This document shows positions 9,093-17,083 of a DNA stretch of 64,000 nucleotides, piece after piece. The notes beneath the pieces are model-generated. The model ran no database searches, was not told the origin of the DNA, and was given only the letters and a program-made list of their open reading frames with translations. The translations under genes were made by a program, and so were the position numbers. The stretch is from Paenibacillus allorhizosphaerae (GTDB taxonomy: Bacteria > Bacillota > Bacilli > Paenibacillales > NBRC-103111), in NCBI RefSeq assembly GCF_910594985.1, contig NZ_CAJVCE010000002.1, positions 186,001 to 250,000 on the forward strand, in the 5' to 3' direction. How positions within the stretch are numbered: the first letter of the stretch is position 1; each line of letters opens with the position of its first letter.

Positions 9093-10217
9093 TTACGCGG
9101 AGTTCGGAACGATCGTCGTAACCGAAAAATAATCGTCGCAGGCCCACTGCAGATCGCCTCCGACCAGTTGTGTCCGCTCCTCCATTCCGCTCAGGCCGAA
9201 ACCTTTGCGCAGGACGGAAACATCCGGCTTTACCCCGTTGTTCCATACGGTCATCCGGACGAAGGCCGGCTCGTACTGCATATGGATTCGAACTTCCGTC
9301 GCCTGTCCGTGACGAAGCGCATTCGTCACCGCTTCCTGCGCGTTACGGTACAAGACGATTTCCAGACTAGGATAAAGCGGGCGCGGGATGCCGTTCATTT
9401 CATATTTGACATCAAGTCCGGTCTCGGCAGTCAGCCCCTCGATTAAACGGCTCAAAGAATAAGACTGTACGCTATCGTTGTCCGGCTTCATGCGCCGAAC
9501 GGTCAGCCGCAGCGTCTCCATACTTTCGGCAAGCTGGCCGCACACCTGCTTCGTCATGTCCAGCCCTTTTTCCGGCTGATCCGGCGTAATGCGCACGGCC
9601 GCTTCCAGCATCATTTTCAACCGGATCAATTTATGGCCCAGATCGTCGTGGATTTCCCGCGCAATGCGGTTGCGTTCCTCCGCTTGCACGAGCTGCTCCA
9701 CTTTTCCGGCATATTCCAGCACCCGGGTGCGCGCGGCATCAAGCTCGTATGCTTTGCGGCGAAGTTCGTCGTATACTTGCTCCAACTCCGCTTTGCTCTT
9801 GCCCGTATCGGCAAGCAAGTACAGAAGCAGCGCACCGGTCGCAAACAACAGATTCGCGGTCAGCTTGAGCTCCATGTCCGCATGTCCCAGCAAGGCGGCA
9901 TTGAGCATCGCAGTTTGAAGTGCAAGCAGAAACCAGCGCAGATTGCTTTTTTCCTGCAGCATGTACGTGAGAAGAATGGAATAATGGCAGGCGAACATCA
10001 TGTTCTGATACCGAACGCTCAGCCAGGTGACGTAGGCCGTTTCCGCCGCCGCCGCAAAGCGCTGCGCCCGTTCCGGAAGCCAAGCGCGCCGGGTCTCGAC
10101 CAAGGCGAGAAGCAGCAGCGTATGGAGCGTGAACAGCCCGATGCTTTCTTTGGGAAGAACGGTCATCGTGCTGAATACCGGAAACAGGATCAGCACATAG
10201 CGCAAGCTCAATAACAT
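9093..10217 (-). CDS. DesK/NarX-type sensor histidine kinase
   Basis: Kinase of 374 aa with an N-terminal membrane domain of four to five hydrophobic segments (about residues 1-140, no sizeable extracellular loop). A coiled stretch (140-180) leads to the HisKA_3 motif EERNRIAREIHDDLGHKL with H190, then a C-terminal HATPase_c domain with the G-box FGLSGMEERTQLVGGDL. The lack of an external sensor domain is typical of intramembrane-sensing kinases that detect membrane stress, antimicrobials or fluidity. It heads the minus-strand operon and is divergent from the ABC exporter, an arrangement typical of YvfT/YvfU and DesK/DesR systems. Confidence 0.92.
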   Translation of the reverse strand: MLLSLRYVLILFPVFSTMTVLPKESIGLFTLHTLLLLALVETRRAWLPERAQRFAAAAETAYVTWLSVRYQNMMFACHYSILLTYMLQEKSNLRWFLLALQTAMLNAALLGHADMELKLTANLLFATGALLLYLLADTGKSKAELEQVYDELRRKAYELDAARTRVLEYAGKVEQLVQAEERNRIAREIHDDLGHKLIRLKMMLEAAVRITPDQPEKGLDMTKQVCGQLAESMETLRLTVRRMKPDNDSVQSYSLSRLIEGLTAETGLDVKYEMNGIPRPLYPSLEIVLYRNAQEAVTNALRHGQATEVRIHMQYEPAFVRMTVWNNGVKPDVSVLRKGFGLSGMEERTQLVGGDLQWACDDYFSVTTIVPNSA

Positions 10218-10303
10218 CAGTTATCCGCCTCCCATGACGCATTCGTTTTTATGGAAAAATAATGCACCGCTTTTGCACAAAGGATTATAACACAACCGGC
10301 TTG

Positions 10304-10321
10304 AAATGACTTTAGTCATTT
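10304..10321. promoter_or_regulatory. Perfect palindrome, probable operator between kinase and ABC exporter
   Basis: AAATGACT-TT-AGTCATTT: two perfect 8-bp arms with a 2-nt centre. It lies 87 nt upstream of the kinase start and about 50 nt upstream of a TACAAT -10-like element (10366-10371) for the ABC operon, which lacks a good -35. That layout suits activation by a dimeric NarL-type regulator. The regulator assignment is inferred. Confidence 0.6.
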
Positions 10322-10409
10322 GCTAAAGGTGACGATGGCTACTGAGCGCGAGATGCGCCATGATATACAATGAATTTACATAGGGGAAGGCGTAAGGGGG
10401 AAGTGGAAA

Positions 10410-11345
10410 GTGGGCTTTGTAGAAATCAGCAATGTCGTAAAGCGTTACGGAAATAAGCTTTCCGTCGATCATTTGAACTTGTCGGTACGTCAAGGAGAAA
10501 TATTCGGCCTGCTCGGACCGAACGGCGCAGGCAAGAGCACGACCATTAAGATGGTGTGCGGGCTGCTCGGAATCGATCAGGGGGAGATCAAGGTGGGAGG
10601 GATATCCGTCGCTTCTGGGCCGCTTGAGGTCAAGCGGCGGATCGGTCTCGTTCCGCAGGATCTTGCGATCTACGATAATTTGTCTGCGCGCGAAAACGTA
10701 TCGTTCTTCGGCCGCTTGTACGGCCTTCGCGGCAAGCTGCTGCAGGAGCGGGTACAGGAAGCGCTTGCGTTCACGGGCCTCTCGGACCGGCAAAGCGATA
10801 AGCCTGCCGCTTTTTCCGGCGGCATGAAGCGGCGGCTCAACATAGCCTGCGCCATTATGCACAGGCCGGAGCTGATCATCATGGACGAGCCGACGGTAGG
10901 GATCGACCCGCAGTCGCGCAATCGTATTCTTGAGTCGGTGCGGCAGCTGAACCGGATGGGCTCGACGATCATCTATACAAGTCATTACATGGAAGAAGTG
11001 GCGGCAATCAGCGGCAGGGTCGGCATTATGGATCACGGTCATCTGATCGCCTGCGGTACCCTGGAGGAGCTGCGGGGGCTTGTATCCGAGGCGGAGAGGC
11101 TGACGATCCGAACGGTCAATCCGGCGGAAGACGCAGTGAAGGAATTGCGGAATCATCCGCGCATCCGCGAGGTCCGGGCGGCGGATCAGACGCTTGAAAT
11201 CGACCTTGCGCCGCTCGCCAACGCCCTGCAGGACATCTTGTTCATTTTATCCAAGCACGGCGTCGTGATCCAATCGTTGAGCCGCTCGGAACCCGACCTG
11301 GAGGACCTCTTCTTGTCGTTGACCGGCCGCACGCTGCGGGATTAA
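10410..11345 (+). CDS. ABC-2 type exporter, ATP-binding subunit
   Basis: ATPase of 311 aa. Walker A is GPNGAGKST, the signature is FSGGMKRRLN, Walker B is LIIMDEPTVGIDP, and the switch is TSHYMEE. A C-terminal extension of about 85 aa is typical of DrrA/YhcH-like drug or antibiotic exporters. The start is GTG 10410, with GGGGG 9 nt upstream. It is the first gene of a three-gene operon with two permeases and is divergent from the NarL/DesK-type pair. Probable role: export of, or resistance to, a membrane-active compound. Confidence 0.92.
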   Translation: MGFVEISNVVKRYGNKLSVDHLNLSVRQGEIFGLLGPNGAGKSTTIKMVCGLLGIDQGEIKVGGISVASGPLEVKRRIGLVPQDLAIYDNLSARENVSFFGRLYGLRGKLLQERVQEALAFTGLSDRQSDKPAAFSGGMKRRLNIACAIMHRPELIIMDEPTVGIDPQSRNRILESVRQLNRMGSTIIYTSHYMEEVAAISGRVGIMDHGHLIACGTLEELRGLVSEAERLTIRTVNPAEDAVKELRNHPRIREVRAADQTLEIDLAPLANALQDILFILSKHGVVIQSLSRSEPDLEDLFLSLTGRTLRD

Positions 11346-11359
11346 GGAGCTGACGACAG

Positions 11360-12541
11360 ATGAGCAACGTTTGGATTATCACCATGTATGAGCTGCGGAG
11401 AATGAGCAGGCTTCGCTCGGTCATGTTTGTCTTGTTTTTGCTGCCCCTGATCTTAATTTTTATTTTGGGCGCTGCGCTTTCCGGCGAGTTCCGGACGGAG
11501 GATGTCAAGCTGAAGCCGGTCAAAACCGTTCTCGTCAACCTGGACCAAAGCGGGTGGAACGGCCAGTTGATGCAGTATTTGGATAGCCCGGTTATGAAAA
11601 AGGCGCTCGATCTTTCACAAGCGGAAAGCCGGGAACTGGCGGTGCGGGCGATCCGCAGCGGATCGGCCGAATTCGGCGTCGTCGTACCCGCAGGGTTCGG
11701 CGACAAGCTGATGCGGGGGGAACCGGCGGAGTGGGAGCTGCTGAAGGGCAGCGAGCATGGGCAAAATTTGATCGCACAAACCGTATTCCAAAGCTACATC
11801 GACTATGTCAACGGGCTGCAGGCCGCGGTGCTGGCGACCGGAGCTCAGGCGGCTCCATCGTTTGCGGCCGTGCAAGATAAGTTCCTGAACGAGCCGCAGC
11901 CGGACTACGTGAAGAGCGGTTCATTCATCGGAGAACAAAAACAGTTCTCGGCGGTTCAGTATTACGCCGCCGCCATGACGGTCATGTTCATCCTGTACTC
12001 CGGGATGGCCGCTGCAATCAGCATGGTTTACGAACGGAACAACCATACGCTTGCCAGACTCGGAGCGATGCCGGTGAAGATGGATCAGATCATGGCGGGC
12101 AAAGTGCTTGGCAACGGATTGCTATCGCTTGTACAATCCGCCGTTATAGTGCTGCTGTCCCATTTTGCGCTCGGCGTCGACTGGGGCAGCCGGCTCGATC
12201 TGCTGCTGCTCGTCTGCATGCTGCTGATTGTCGCTGCGATGAGCATGGCTGCGCTAGTCGGCGTAATTGCGACAAGCGTGAGAACCGTCACGACGCTGTT
12301 TCAAATCGTGATCATTTTAATGACGTTTCTGAGCGGAGGCTTCGGCCGCGATATGGGGGAATTCATCGCGAGCTTGGCCCCGTTTACGCTCAGTCATTGG
12401 GGCATGCAGAGCATACTGCGGCTGATGCTGGATAACGGGACGGCAACGGCTGTGCAGCATGTCGGAATGCTGGCGGCCATCGCGGTAGTGCTGGCCGTCG
12501 TCGCAACGACCGTTTATCGGAAGGTGGGTTATCGTGAATAG
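11360..12541 (+). CDS. ABC-2 type permease
   Basis: Membrane protein of 393 aa in the ABC-2/YhaP group. It has one N-terminal TM (RSVMFVLFLLPLILIFILGA), an extracytoplasmic region of about 170 aa, and five C-terminal TMs from about residue 200 (AAAMTVMFILYSGMAAAIS onward). It pairs with the preceding ATPase (14-nt gap) and overlaps the next permease by 8 nt, so the two permeases probably form a heterodimeric channel. Confidence 0.88.
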   Translation: MSNVWIITMYELRRMSRLRSVMFVLFLLPLILIFILGAALSGEFRTEDVKLKPVKTVLVNLDQSGWNGQLMQYLDSPVMKKALDLSQAESRELAVRAIRSGSAEFGVVVPAGFGDKLMRGEPAEWELLKGSEHGQNLIAQTVFQSYIDYVNGLQAAVLATGAQAAPSFAAVQDKFLNEPQPDYVKSGSFIGEQKQFSAVQYYAAAMTVMFILYSGMAAAISMVYERNNHTLARLGAMPVKMDQIMAGKVLGNGLLSLVQSAVIVLLSHFALGVDWGSRLDLLLLVCMLLIVAAMSMAALVGVIATSVRTVTTLFQIVIILMTFLSGGFGRDMGEFIASLAPFTLSHWGMQSILRLMLDNGTATAVQHVGMLAAIAVVLAVVATTVYRKVGYRE

Positions 12542-13676
12542 TCTTATCATCGCGCTTGGTATTATCAAACGGACGATCGGGAACCGCAAAGGGATATTGC
12601 TGCATATCCTCGTTCCGGCGCTGGTCATCTCGGCCTTAATCGGCTTGATGGGCGACGGGGGGGACGACACCGCCCAGGTCTTATACATGAATCGCGATAC
12701 TGGCGCCGCCGGCAGCCATCTGATCAAGGAGCTGGGCCGCAACGACAGCTACCGTTTGTCGGAAGCGGCGTCGGAAAGCGACATAAAGGAGGCGCTGCTG
12801 CAGCGCAAAGCGGCTGCCGCATTTATCATTCCGCCCGAATTTACCGACCGTCTGCTGAAAGGCAGCCCGGCGCCGGTCGAACTGAGCGAGCTGACCATGA
12901 GCGAGGCTTCGTTCGCTCTTAGGATGAACATTGATCATCAAGTCGGTCTTGCCGCCATGCAGACGGCTATGCTCAAGACGGCGGGAGAGCCGCTGGAACG
13001 CATGCCTCGCGTGTTCGAGCAGACGGAGAAGCATCAGGTCACGACGAAGACGAGCGACCTCGGTTTGTATAGCAATGCGTCGCTTGGGTTCGTAACCGGG
13101 TTCCTGCTTATGTTTTTGATGGGGCTTGTCAATACGTCTGTCTCCGCCGTAATCGAAGATCGAAAACGCAATACGATGACCCGCATGTTCGCCGCCCCGG
13201 TTCGTTCCGGCGAAATCGCGCTCGGCAACTTTCTCGGCAGCTTCCTATTAGGTACGCTGCAAATCGTCGTCGTACTTGCCGTTACGAAATATGCGATCGG
13301 CTATCGTTACGGGCTGCCGTTCTGGGAACATTTGCTGCTGCTTGAATTTTTTTTGCTCGCCGTCATCGGAATATCCAGCAGCGTGGCCGGATTTGTCCGG
13401 AATTCCGAGAATCTGAGCGCCATCAATGCCATGATCGCAACGCCGACCTGCATGCTCGGGGGTTGTTTCTGGCCGGTGGCTATCATGCCGGAATTTATGC
13501 AAAAGCTATCGCATTTCGTACCGCAAAGCTGGGCGATTGAAGGCATCAAGCGGCTTGCATCCGGGCAATCCATCGAAGAGCTTTGGATGCATCTGACCGT
13601 ACTCGCTTTGTTTGCTGTCGTTTTGCTCGGGCTTGGCTCGGTCGTGCTGAAGCCGGGGGAAACGGACTCGGCTTAA
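12534..13676 (+). CDS. ABC-2 type permease (second subunit)
   Basis: Membrane protein of 380 aa with the same architecture as its neighbour: N-terminal TM (GILLHILVPALVISALIGL), large external domain, then five to six TMs from about residue 180 (LGFVTGFLLMFLMGLVNTS). It starts at GTG 12534 inside the end of the previous gene, implying translational coupling. The CFWPVAIMPEFMQKLSHFVPQSWAIEG stretch near residues 318-343 is typical of ABC-2 permeases. It ends the operon, with a hairpin terminator just beyond. Confidence 0.88.
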   Translation: MNSLIIALGIIKRTIGNRKGILLHILVPALVISALIGLMGDGGDDTAQVLYMNRDTGAAGSHLIKELGRNDSYRLSEAASESDIKEALLQRKAAAAFIIPPEFTDRLLKGSPAPVELSELTMSEASFALRMNIDHQVGLAAMQTAMLKTAGEPLERMPRVFEQTEKHQVTTKTSDLGLYSNASLGFVTGFLLMFLMGLVNTSVSAVIEDRKRNTMTRMFAAPVRSGEIALGNFLGSFLLGTLQIVVVLAVTKYAIGYRYGLPFWEHLLLLEFFLLAVIGISSSVAGFVRNSENLSAINAMIATPTCMLGGCFWPVAIMPEFMQKLSHFVPQSWAIEGIKRLASGQSIEELWMHLTVLALFAVVLLGLGSVVLKPGETDSA

Positions 13677-13694
13677 TGCGGCATCCATGCCGTC

Positions 13695-13732
13695 AAGAAC
13701 CGTCTCCATTGCCAAGGGAAGGCGGTTCTTTT
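13695..13732 (+). terminator. Terminator of the ABC exporter operon
   Basis: Imperfect stem AAGAACCGTCTCC / GGAAGGCGGTTCTT followed by TT, 18 nt after the last permease. Confidence 0.55.
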
Positions 13733-13809
13733 GGCTGTCGGCGGGGAAATAAACCATGCCGCCATAAAAATTAGGTTCAAAAATGAGTAAAAAAAGACAA
13801 TAAACCAAG

Positions 13810-13838
13810 TTGCTAAAACATATGAATCATAATAAGAT
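13810..13838 (+). promoter_or_regulatory. Sigma-A-like promoter for the 14012 gene
   Basis: TTGCTA, 17-nt spacer, TAAGAT. It would give a leader of about 165 nt before the GTG start at 14012. Apart from the terminator at 13695-13732, I see no gene in 13677-14011. Confidence 0.5.
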
Positions 13839-14011
13839 AGAATCAAGAAATGCGAATAGTCAGAAAATTCTATCAAAGGGGCTGGGGCATTTCGAAGTTC
13901 GGTCATCCGACGATCCTAAGCCGTTCGCGGAGCACCGCATGCTATAGTACCGGAATCCAAGTCGCTACGAGTCCGATGCCCGTTTTTTTGAAATATGAGG
14001 AGGGGATTGCC

Positions 14012-14608
14012 GTGAGTAAGAGTCATGAAGTGGAATATTGCAACCTTGAGTTACGATTTGACCGTCGGCTAATCCGTAACTTCATCAAAACGCTCATTCA
14101 AGAAGGGTATTCGCTTTACTGGAACGAGAACGACCAGCAATTCATCGTATCCATCCGTACGGGTCGGAAGCTGGTGAAGCTCAAATTTCAACGCATCGGC
14201 GAACGTTACAAAATTGTCGGCAATTATTCCTTCAAAGATGAGAAATTGGCGGAGCTGATGGAAAAAATGATCGGAGATACGCGCGGACACGCCGTAGTGA
14301 AACGGTTTAAGGACCGGCAAATTCTGATCGAGAATATCATGTTCGGGGAAATCATTCGTATGGTTGAAATTTCTGGCGTTGAGCATAAAGTTTTGTTTCA
14401 GAAGGAACCGGTGGTGACCGTGGAAGAAATGATGCAGGCTTTCCGCTCCAAACGGCCGGATGAACGCATTCCGGTGCTGCGGCTGGAGCTCGATTACGAG
14501 CTGGCTACGCTGCACGATGCTATTCAAACGGGCGACCTTGCGACGGTGCAAAAGTGCAAAGAAAAGCTGAGGGAGTTGCGGCATGAAATGCTATTGCTTG
14601 AAATGTAA
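14012..14608 (+). CDS. Conserved-looking hypothetical protein
   Basis: Soluble protein of 198 aa that I do not recognise. It is rich in charged residues, with an alpha/beta look: an N-terminal half with alternating strands (YSLYWNENDQQFIVSIRTG) and a C-terminal helical tail (DYELATLHDAIQTGDLATVQ). No signal peptide or TM is seen. GTG 14012 is chosen because ATGAGGAGGGG stands 7-10 nt upstream; the frame is open for another 54 codons upstream, but that extension is low-complexity and lies in the leader. It is monocistronic: own promoter, own terminator. Confidence 0.75.
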   Translation: MSKSHEVEYCNLELRFDRRLIRNFIKTLIQEGYSLYWNENDQQFIVSIRTGRKLVKLKFQRIGERYKIVGNYSFKDEKLAELMEKMIGDTRGHAVVKRFKDRQILIENIMFGEIIRMVEISGVEHKVLFQKEPVVTVEEMMQAFRSKRPDERIPVLRLELDYELATLHDAIQTGDLATVQKCKEKLRELRHEMLLLEM

Positions 14609-14636
14609 GGGCATACGGGCTTGGCTGAGTAAGTAG

Positions 14637-14672
14637 ACGGTCTGTGAAACGTTCACAGGCCGTTTTTCTTTT
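14637..14672 (+). terminator. Terminator after the 14012 gene
   Basis: ACGGTCTGTGAA / TTCACAGGCCGT stem (one G-U) with loop ACG, then TTTTTCTTTT. Confidence 0.85.
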
Positions 14673-14742
14673 GGTTCGAGACGGACTCGCTTTTTGTCGC
14701 AAAAAAGGTTAATATTTCGTTATAATGGGCAAGAAAAGAGCA

Positions 14743-14772
14743 TTGTTAACGTGTGCAGCACTATGCTATGAT
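14743..14772 (+). promoter_or_regulatory. Promoter of the LacI / LarA-like / gluconate operon
   Basis: TTGTTA, 18-nt spacer, TATGAT, ending 26 nt before the ATG at 14799. This places the regulator first in its own operon, so autoregulation is likely. Confidence 0.6.
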
Positions 14773-14798
14773 GACAGTTAGAGGGTGGTAGGTAAAGG

Positions 14799-15812
14799 AT
14801 GAGCAGCGTTACAATTAAGGACATCGCGAAATTGGCCGGTGTCTCGCATACGACCGTTTCCCGGGCGCTTAACGACAGTCCGCTCATCAATCCGGAAACA
14901 AAGGATCGAATCAAGTCGATTGCGGGCAGCCTGAACTATACGCCTAACTACAGCGCAAGAAGTTTGGTTCTGGACCGGTCGTACAATCTGGGGCTATTTT
15001 TTTCGACGCTGCATACGGGTACCTCATCCGGCTTTTTGTACGAAGCCATCAAAGGCGTCAACGATGTAATCAAGGACCAATTCAATTTAATTGTGCGCGG
15101 GATCGACGATTACAAGAGCTATCATAACGTCAATCGGAAAAGTTTCGACGGACTCATCGTTATGAGTCAAAGCGCAAGCGACCAGTCGTTTATCGAATAC
15201 GCGGCGGACAAGGAAATTCCGATCGTGGTGCTCAATCGGCCGATCGATAAAGTCAAGGTGATGAATTTGGTGCCCGACGATCAGCGCGGGGCTTACCGTG
15301 TGGCGGAGCATTTGATCGAGAAAGGCCACCGGCGCATCGCCATTATCGAAGGCAAGCAAGGGTTCAAATCGACGCAAGCGCGCCGGGACGGTTACCGTGA
15401 AGCGCTGGAGAAGCACGGGGTGCCGCTGCGAAACGAGTGGATCGTACCGGGTAATTACGACCTGGAAAGCGGCTATGCCGGAATGAACCGTCTGCTGGAC
15501 TTGAAGGAGCGTCCCACCGCAGTGTTTTGCTCCAACGACGATATGGCCCTCGGCGCCATCAAGGCCGTAACCGAGCGCGGACTTCGCGTGCCGGACGATT
15601 TGTCGGTAGTCGGCTTTGACGATCATTTGTTCTCGGCCTTTATGTCGCCGGCGCTGACGACCGTTCGCAGGCCGATCGAGGAGATCAGCAGGGCCGGTGC
15701 GGAAAAGCTGCTTTCTTTTATCGAGAAAAAACAAGTCGAGAAATCGACGGTTTACTTTCATACGGAGCTCGTTATAAGGGATTCCGTCAAAACGATTGCA
15801 GGAGGAAACTAA
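14799..15812 (+). CDS. LacI-family transcriptional regulator
   Basis: Regulator of 337 aa. The N-terminal LacI HTH is [22 protein letters not shown] (4-25) with the hinge helix [12 protein letters not shown] periplasmic-binding-protein-like effector domain follows ([41 protein letters not shown]). It is the first gene of a run with a LarA-like enzyme, gluconokinase, SDR and Gnd; its stop is one base before the next start. The effector is probably a sugar acid such as gluconate or mannonate, inferred from the enzymes it leads. Bacillus subtilis uses a GntR-type regulator for its gnt operon, so this is a different solution. Confidence 0.92.
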   Translation: MSSVTIKDIAKLAGVSHTTVSRALNDSPLINPETKDRIKSIAGSLNYTPNYSARSLVLDRSYNLGLFFSTLHTGTSSGFLYEAIKGVNDVIKDQFNLIVRGIDDYKSYHNVNRKSFDGLIVMSQSASDQSFIEYAADKEIPIVVLNRPIDKVKVMNLVPDDQRGAYRVAEHLIEKGHRRIAIIEGKQGFKSTQARRDGYREALEKHGVPLRNEWIVPGNYDLESGYAGMNRLLDLKERPTAVFCSNDDMALGAIKAVTERGLRVPDDLSVVGFDDHLFSAFMSPALTTVRRPIEEISRAGAEKLLSFIEKKQVEKSTVYFHTELVIRDSVKTIAGGN

Positions 15813-15813
15813 A

Positions 15814-17082
15814 ATGAGCGTATTAAGAACGCTGCTGCAAGATATTCCGATACCGCAAATGGTTCGCATCCGTCAAAAATTCGACGGCACGAAGCTGGAC
15901 AACCCGGCTGAGGTGCTTGAACGCGAACTGCAGAAGCCGGGTGCGATCGATCAAATCAAGCCGGGCCAACAGGTCGCGGTCGCCGTCGGCAGCCGTGGGG
16001 TAGCGAACATCGCCGCTTTTACGAAAACGACGATCAATGCGATCAAAAAAGCCGGCGCGCACCCGTTCATCGTTCCTTGCATGGGAAGTCACGGCGGGGC
16101 GACGGCCGATGGGCAAAAAGAGGTGCTGCACCATCTGGGCGTGACGGAAGAGGCGATGGGCGCCGAAATCCGCTCCTCGATGGAAGTGATACAGATCGAC
16201 CAGCTTCCGAACGGGCTGCCGGTCTATGTGGATAAATACGCTTCGGAAGCGGACGCGATCGTCGTCATTAACCGCGTGAAGCCGCATACGGCGTTCCGCG
16301 GCCGAATCGAGAGCGGCATTATGAAAATGATCTCCATCGGCCTCGGCAAACAGAAGGGCGCGGAAGCGTGCCATCAGCTCGGCTTCAAATACATGGCGGA
16401 GAACGTGCCGGCGATGGCGAACATCATGCTGGAGAAGCTGCCGATCGTATTCGGCGTAGCGCTGGTCGAGAACGCCTTCGACGAAACCTGCATCGTGGAA
16501 GTGCTGCCGGCCGCGCAAATCGAGGAGCGGGAAGAAAAGCTGCTCGAGATCGCCAAATCGCGTCTGCCGAAAATTTTGTTCGACCAGATCGATGTTCTGG
16601 TGATCGATTACATCGGCAAAAACATTAGCGGTGACGGGATGGACCCGAACATTACCGGACGTTATCCGACGCCTTATGCGCACGGCGGACCGGAAGTGTC
16701 CAAGATGGTCGTGCTCGATTTGACGCCGGAAACGCAAGGGAACGCGAACGGTGTAGGAACCGCCGATTTCACGACGAAGCGGCTGGTGGATAAGACGAAT
16801 TGGGCGGCCACGTATGCCAACGGCCTCACTTCCACCGTTTGCGCACCGACGAAGCAGGCGACGACGCTGGAGAACGATATGTATACGATCAAGGCGGCAG
16901 TGAAAACATGCAATATTTTGGACTATACGACATGCCGTCTCGTTCGGATACAAGATACGCTGCATCTGGGCGAAATCGAAATATCCGTCAATTTGCTCGA
17001 GGAAGCGAAGCGTAATCCGGATATTAAAATTTTGTCCGAACCTTACGACCTGGCATTCAACAGTGAAGGGAACTTGAGATAA
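15814..17082 (+). CDS. LarA-family (lactate racemase-like) hydroxyacid racemase/epimerase
   Basis: Protein of 422 aa, the normal LarA length. Candidate counterparts of LarA catalytic and nickel-pincer residues are R61 (GSRG), H93 (MGSHGG), H158 (VKPHTAF), K171 (GIMKM) and H187 (GAEACH). The K171-H187 spacing of 16 equals that of K184-H200 in Lactiplantibacillus LarA, where K184 holds the Ni-pincer nucleotide. LarA homologues racemise or epimerise varied alpha-hydroxyacids, and a D-gluconate 2-epimerase is among them. Next to gluconokinase and 6-phosphogluconate dehydrogenase, C2-epimerisation of D-mannonate to D-gluconate is the best guess. ATG 15814 follows GCAGGAGG. The cofactor genes larB/C/E are not in this window. 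Confidence 0.75.
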   Translation: MSVLRTLLQDIPIPQMVRIRQKFDGTKLDNPAEVLERELQKPGAIDQIKPGQQVAVAVGSRGVANIAAFTKTTINAIKKAGAHPFIVPCMGSHGGATADGQKEVLHHLGVTEEAMGAEIRSSMEVIQIDQLPNGLPVYVDKYASEADAIVVINRVKPHTAFRGRIESGIMKMISIGLGKQKGAEACHQLGFKYMAENVPAMANIMLEKLPIVFGVALVENAFDETCIVEVLPAAQIEEREEKLLEIAKSRLPKILFDQIDVLVIDYIGKNISGDGMDPNITGRYPTPYAHGGPEVSKMVVLDLTPETQGNANGVGTADFTTKRLVDKTNWAATYANGLTSTVCAPTKQATTLENDMYTIKAAVKTCNILDYTTCRLVRIQDTLHLGEIEISVNLLEEAKRNPDIKILSEPYDLAFNSEGNLR

Positions 17083-17083
17083 C

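Noticed and set aside
13850-14011. 54-codon N-terminal extension of the hypothetical gene at 14012
   Set aside because: A strong RBS sits inside the extension directly before GTG 14012, and the extension looks like untranslated leader.
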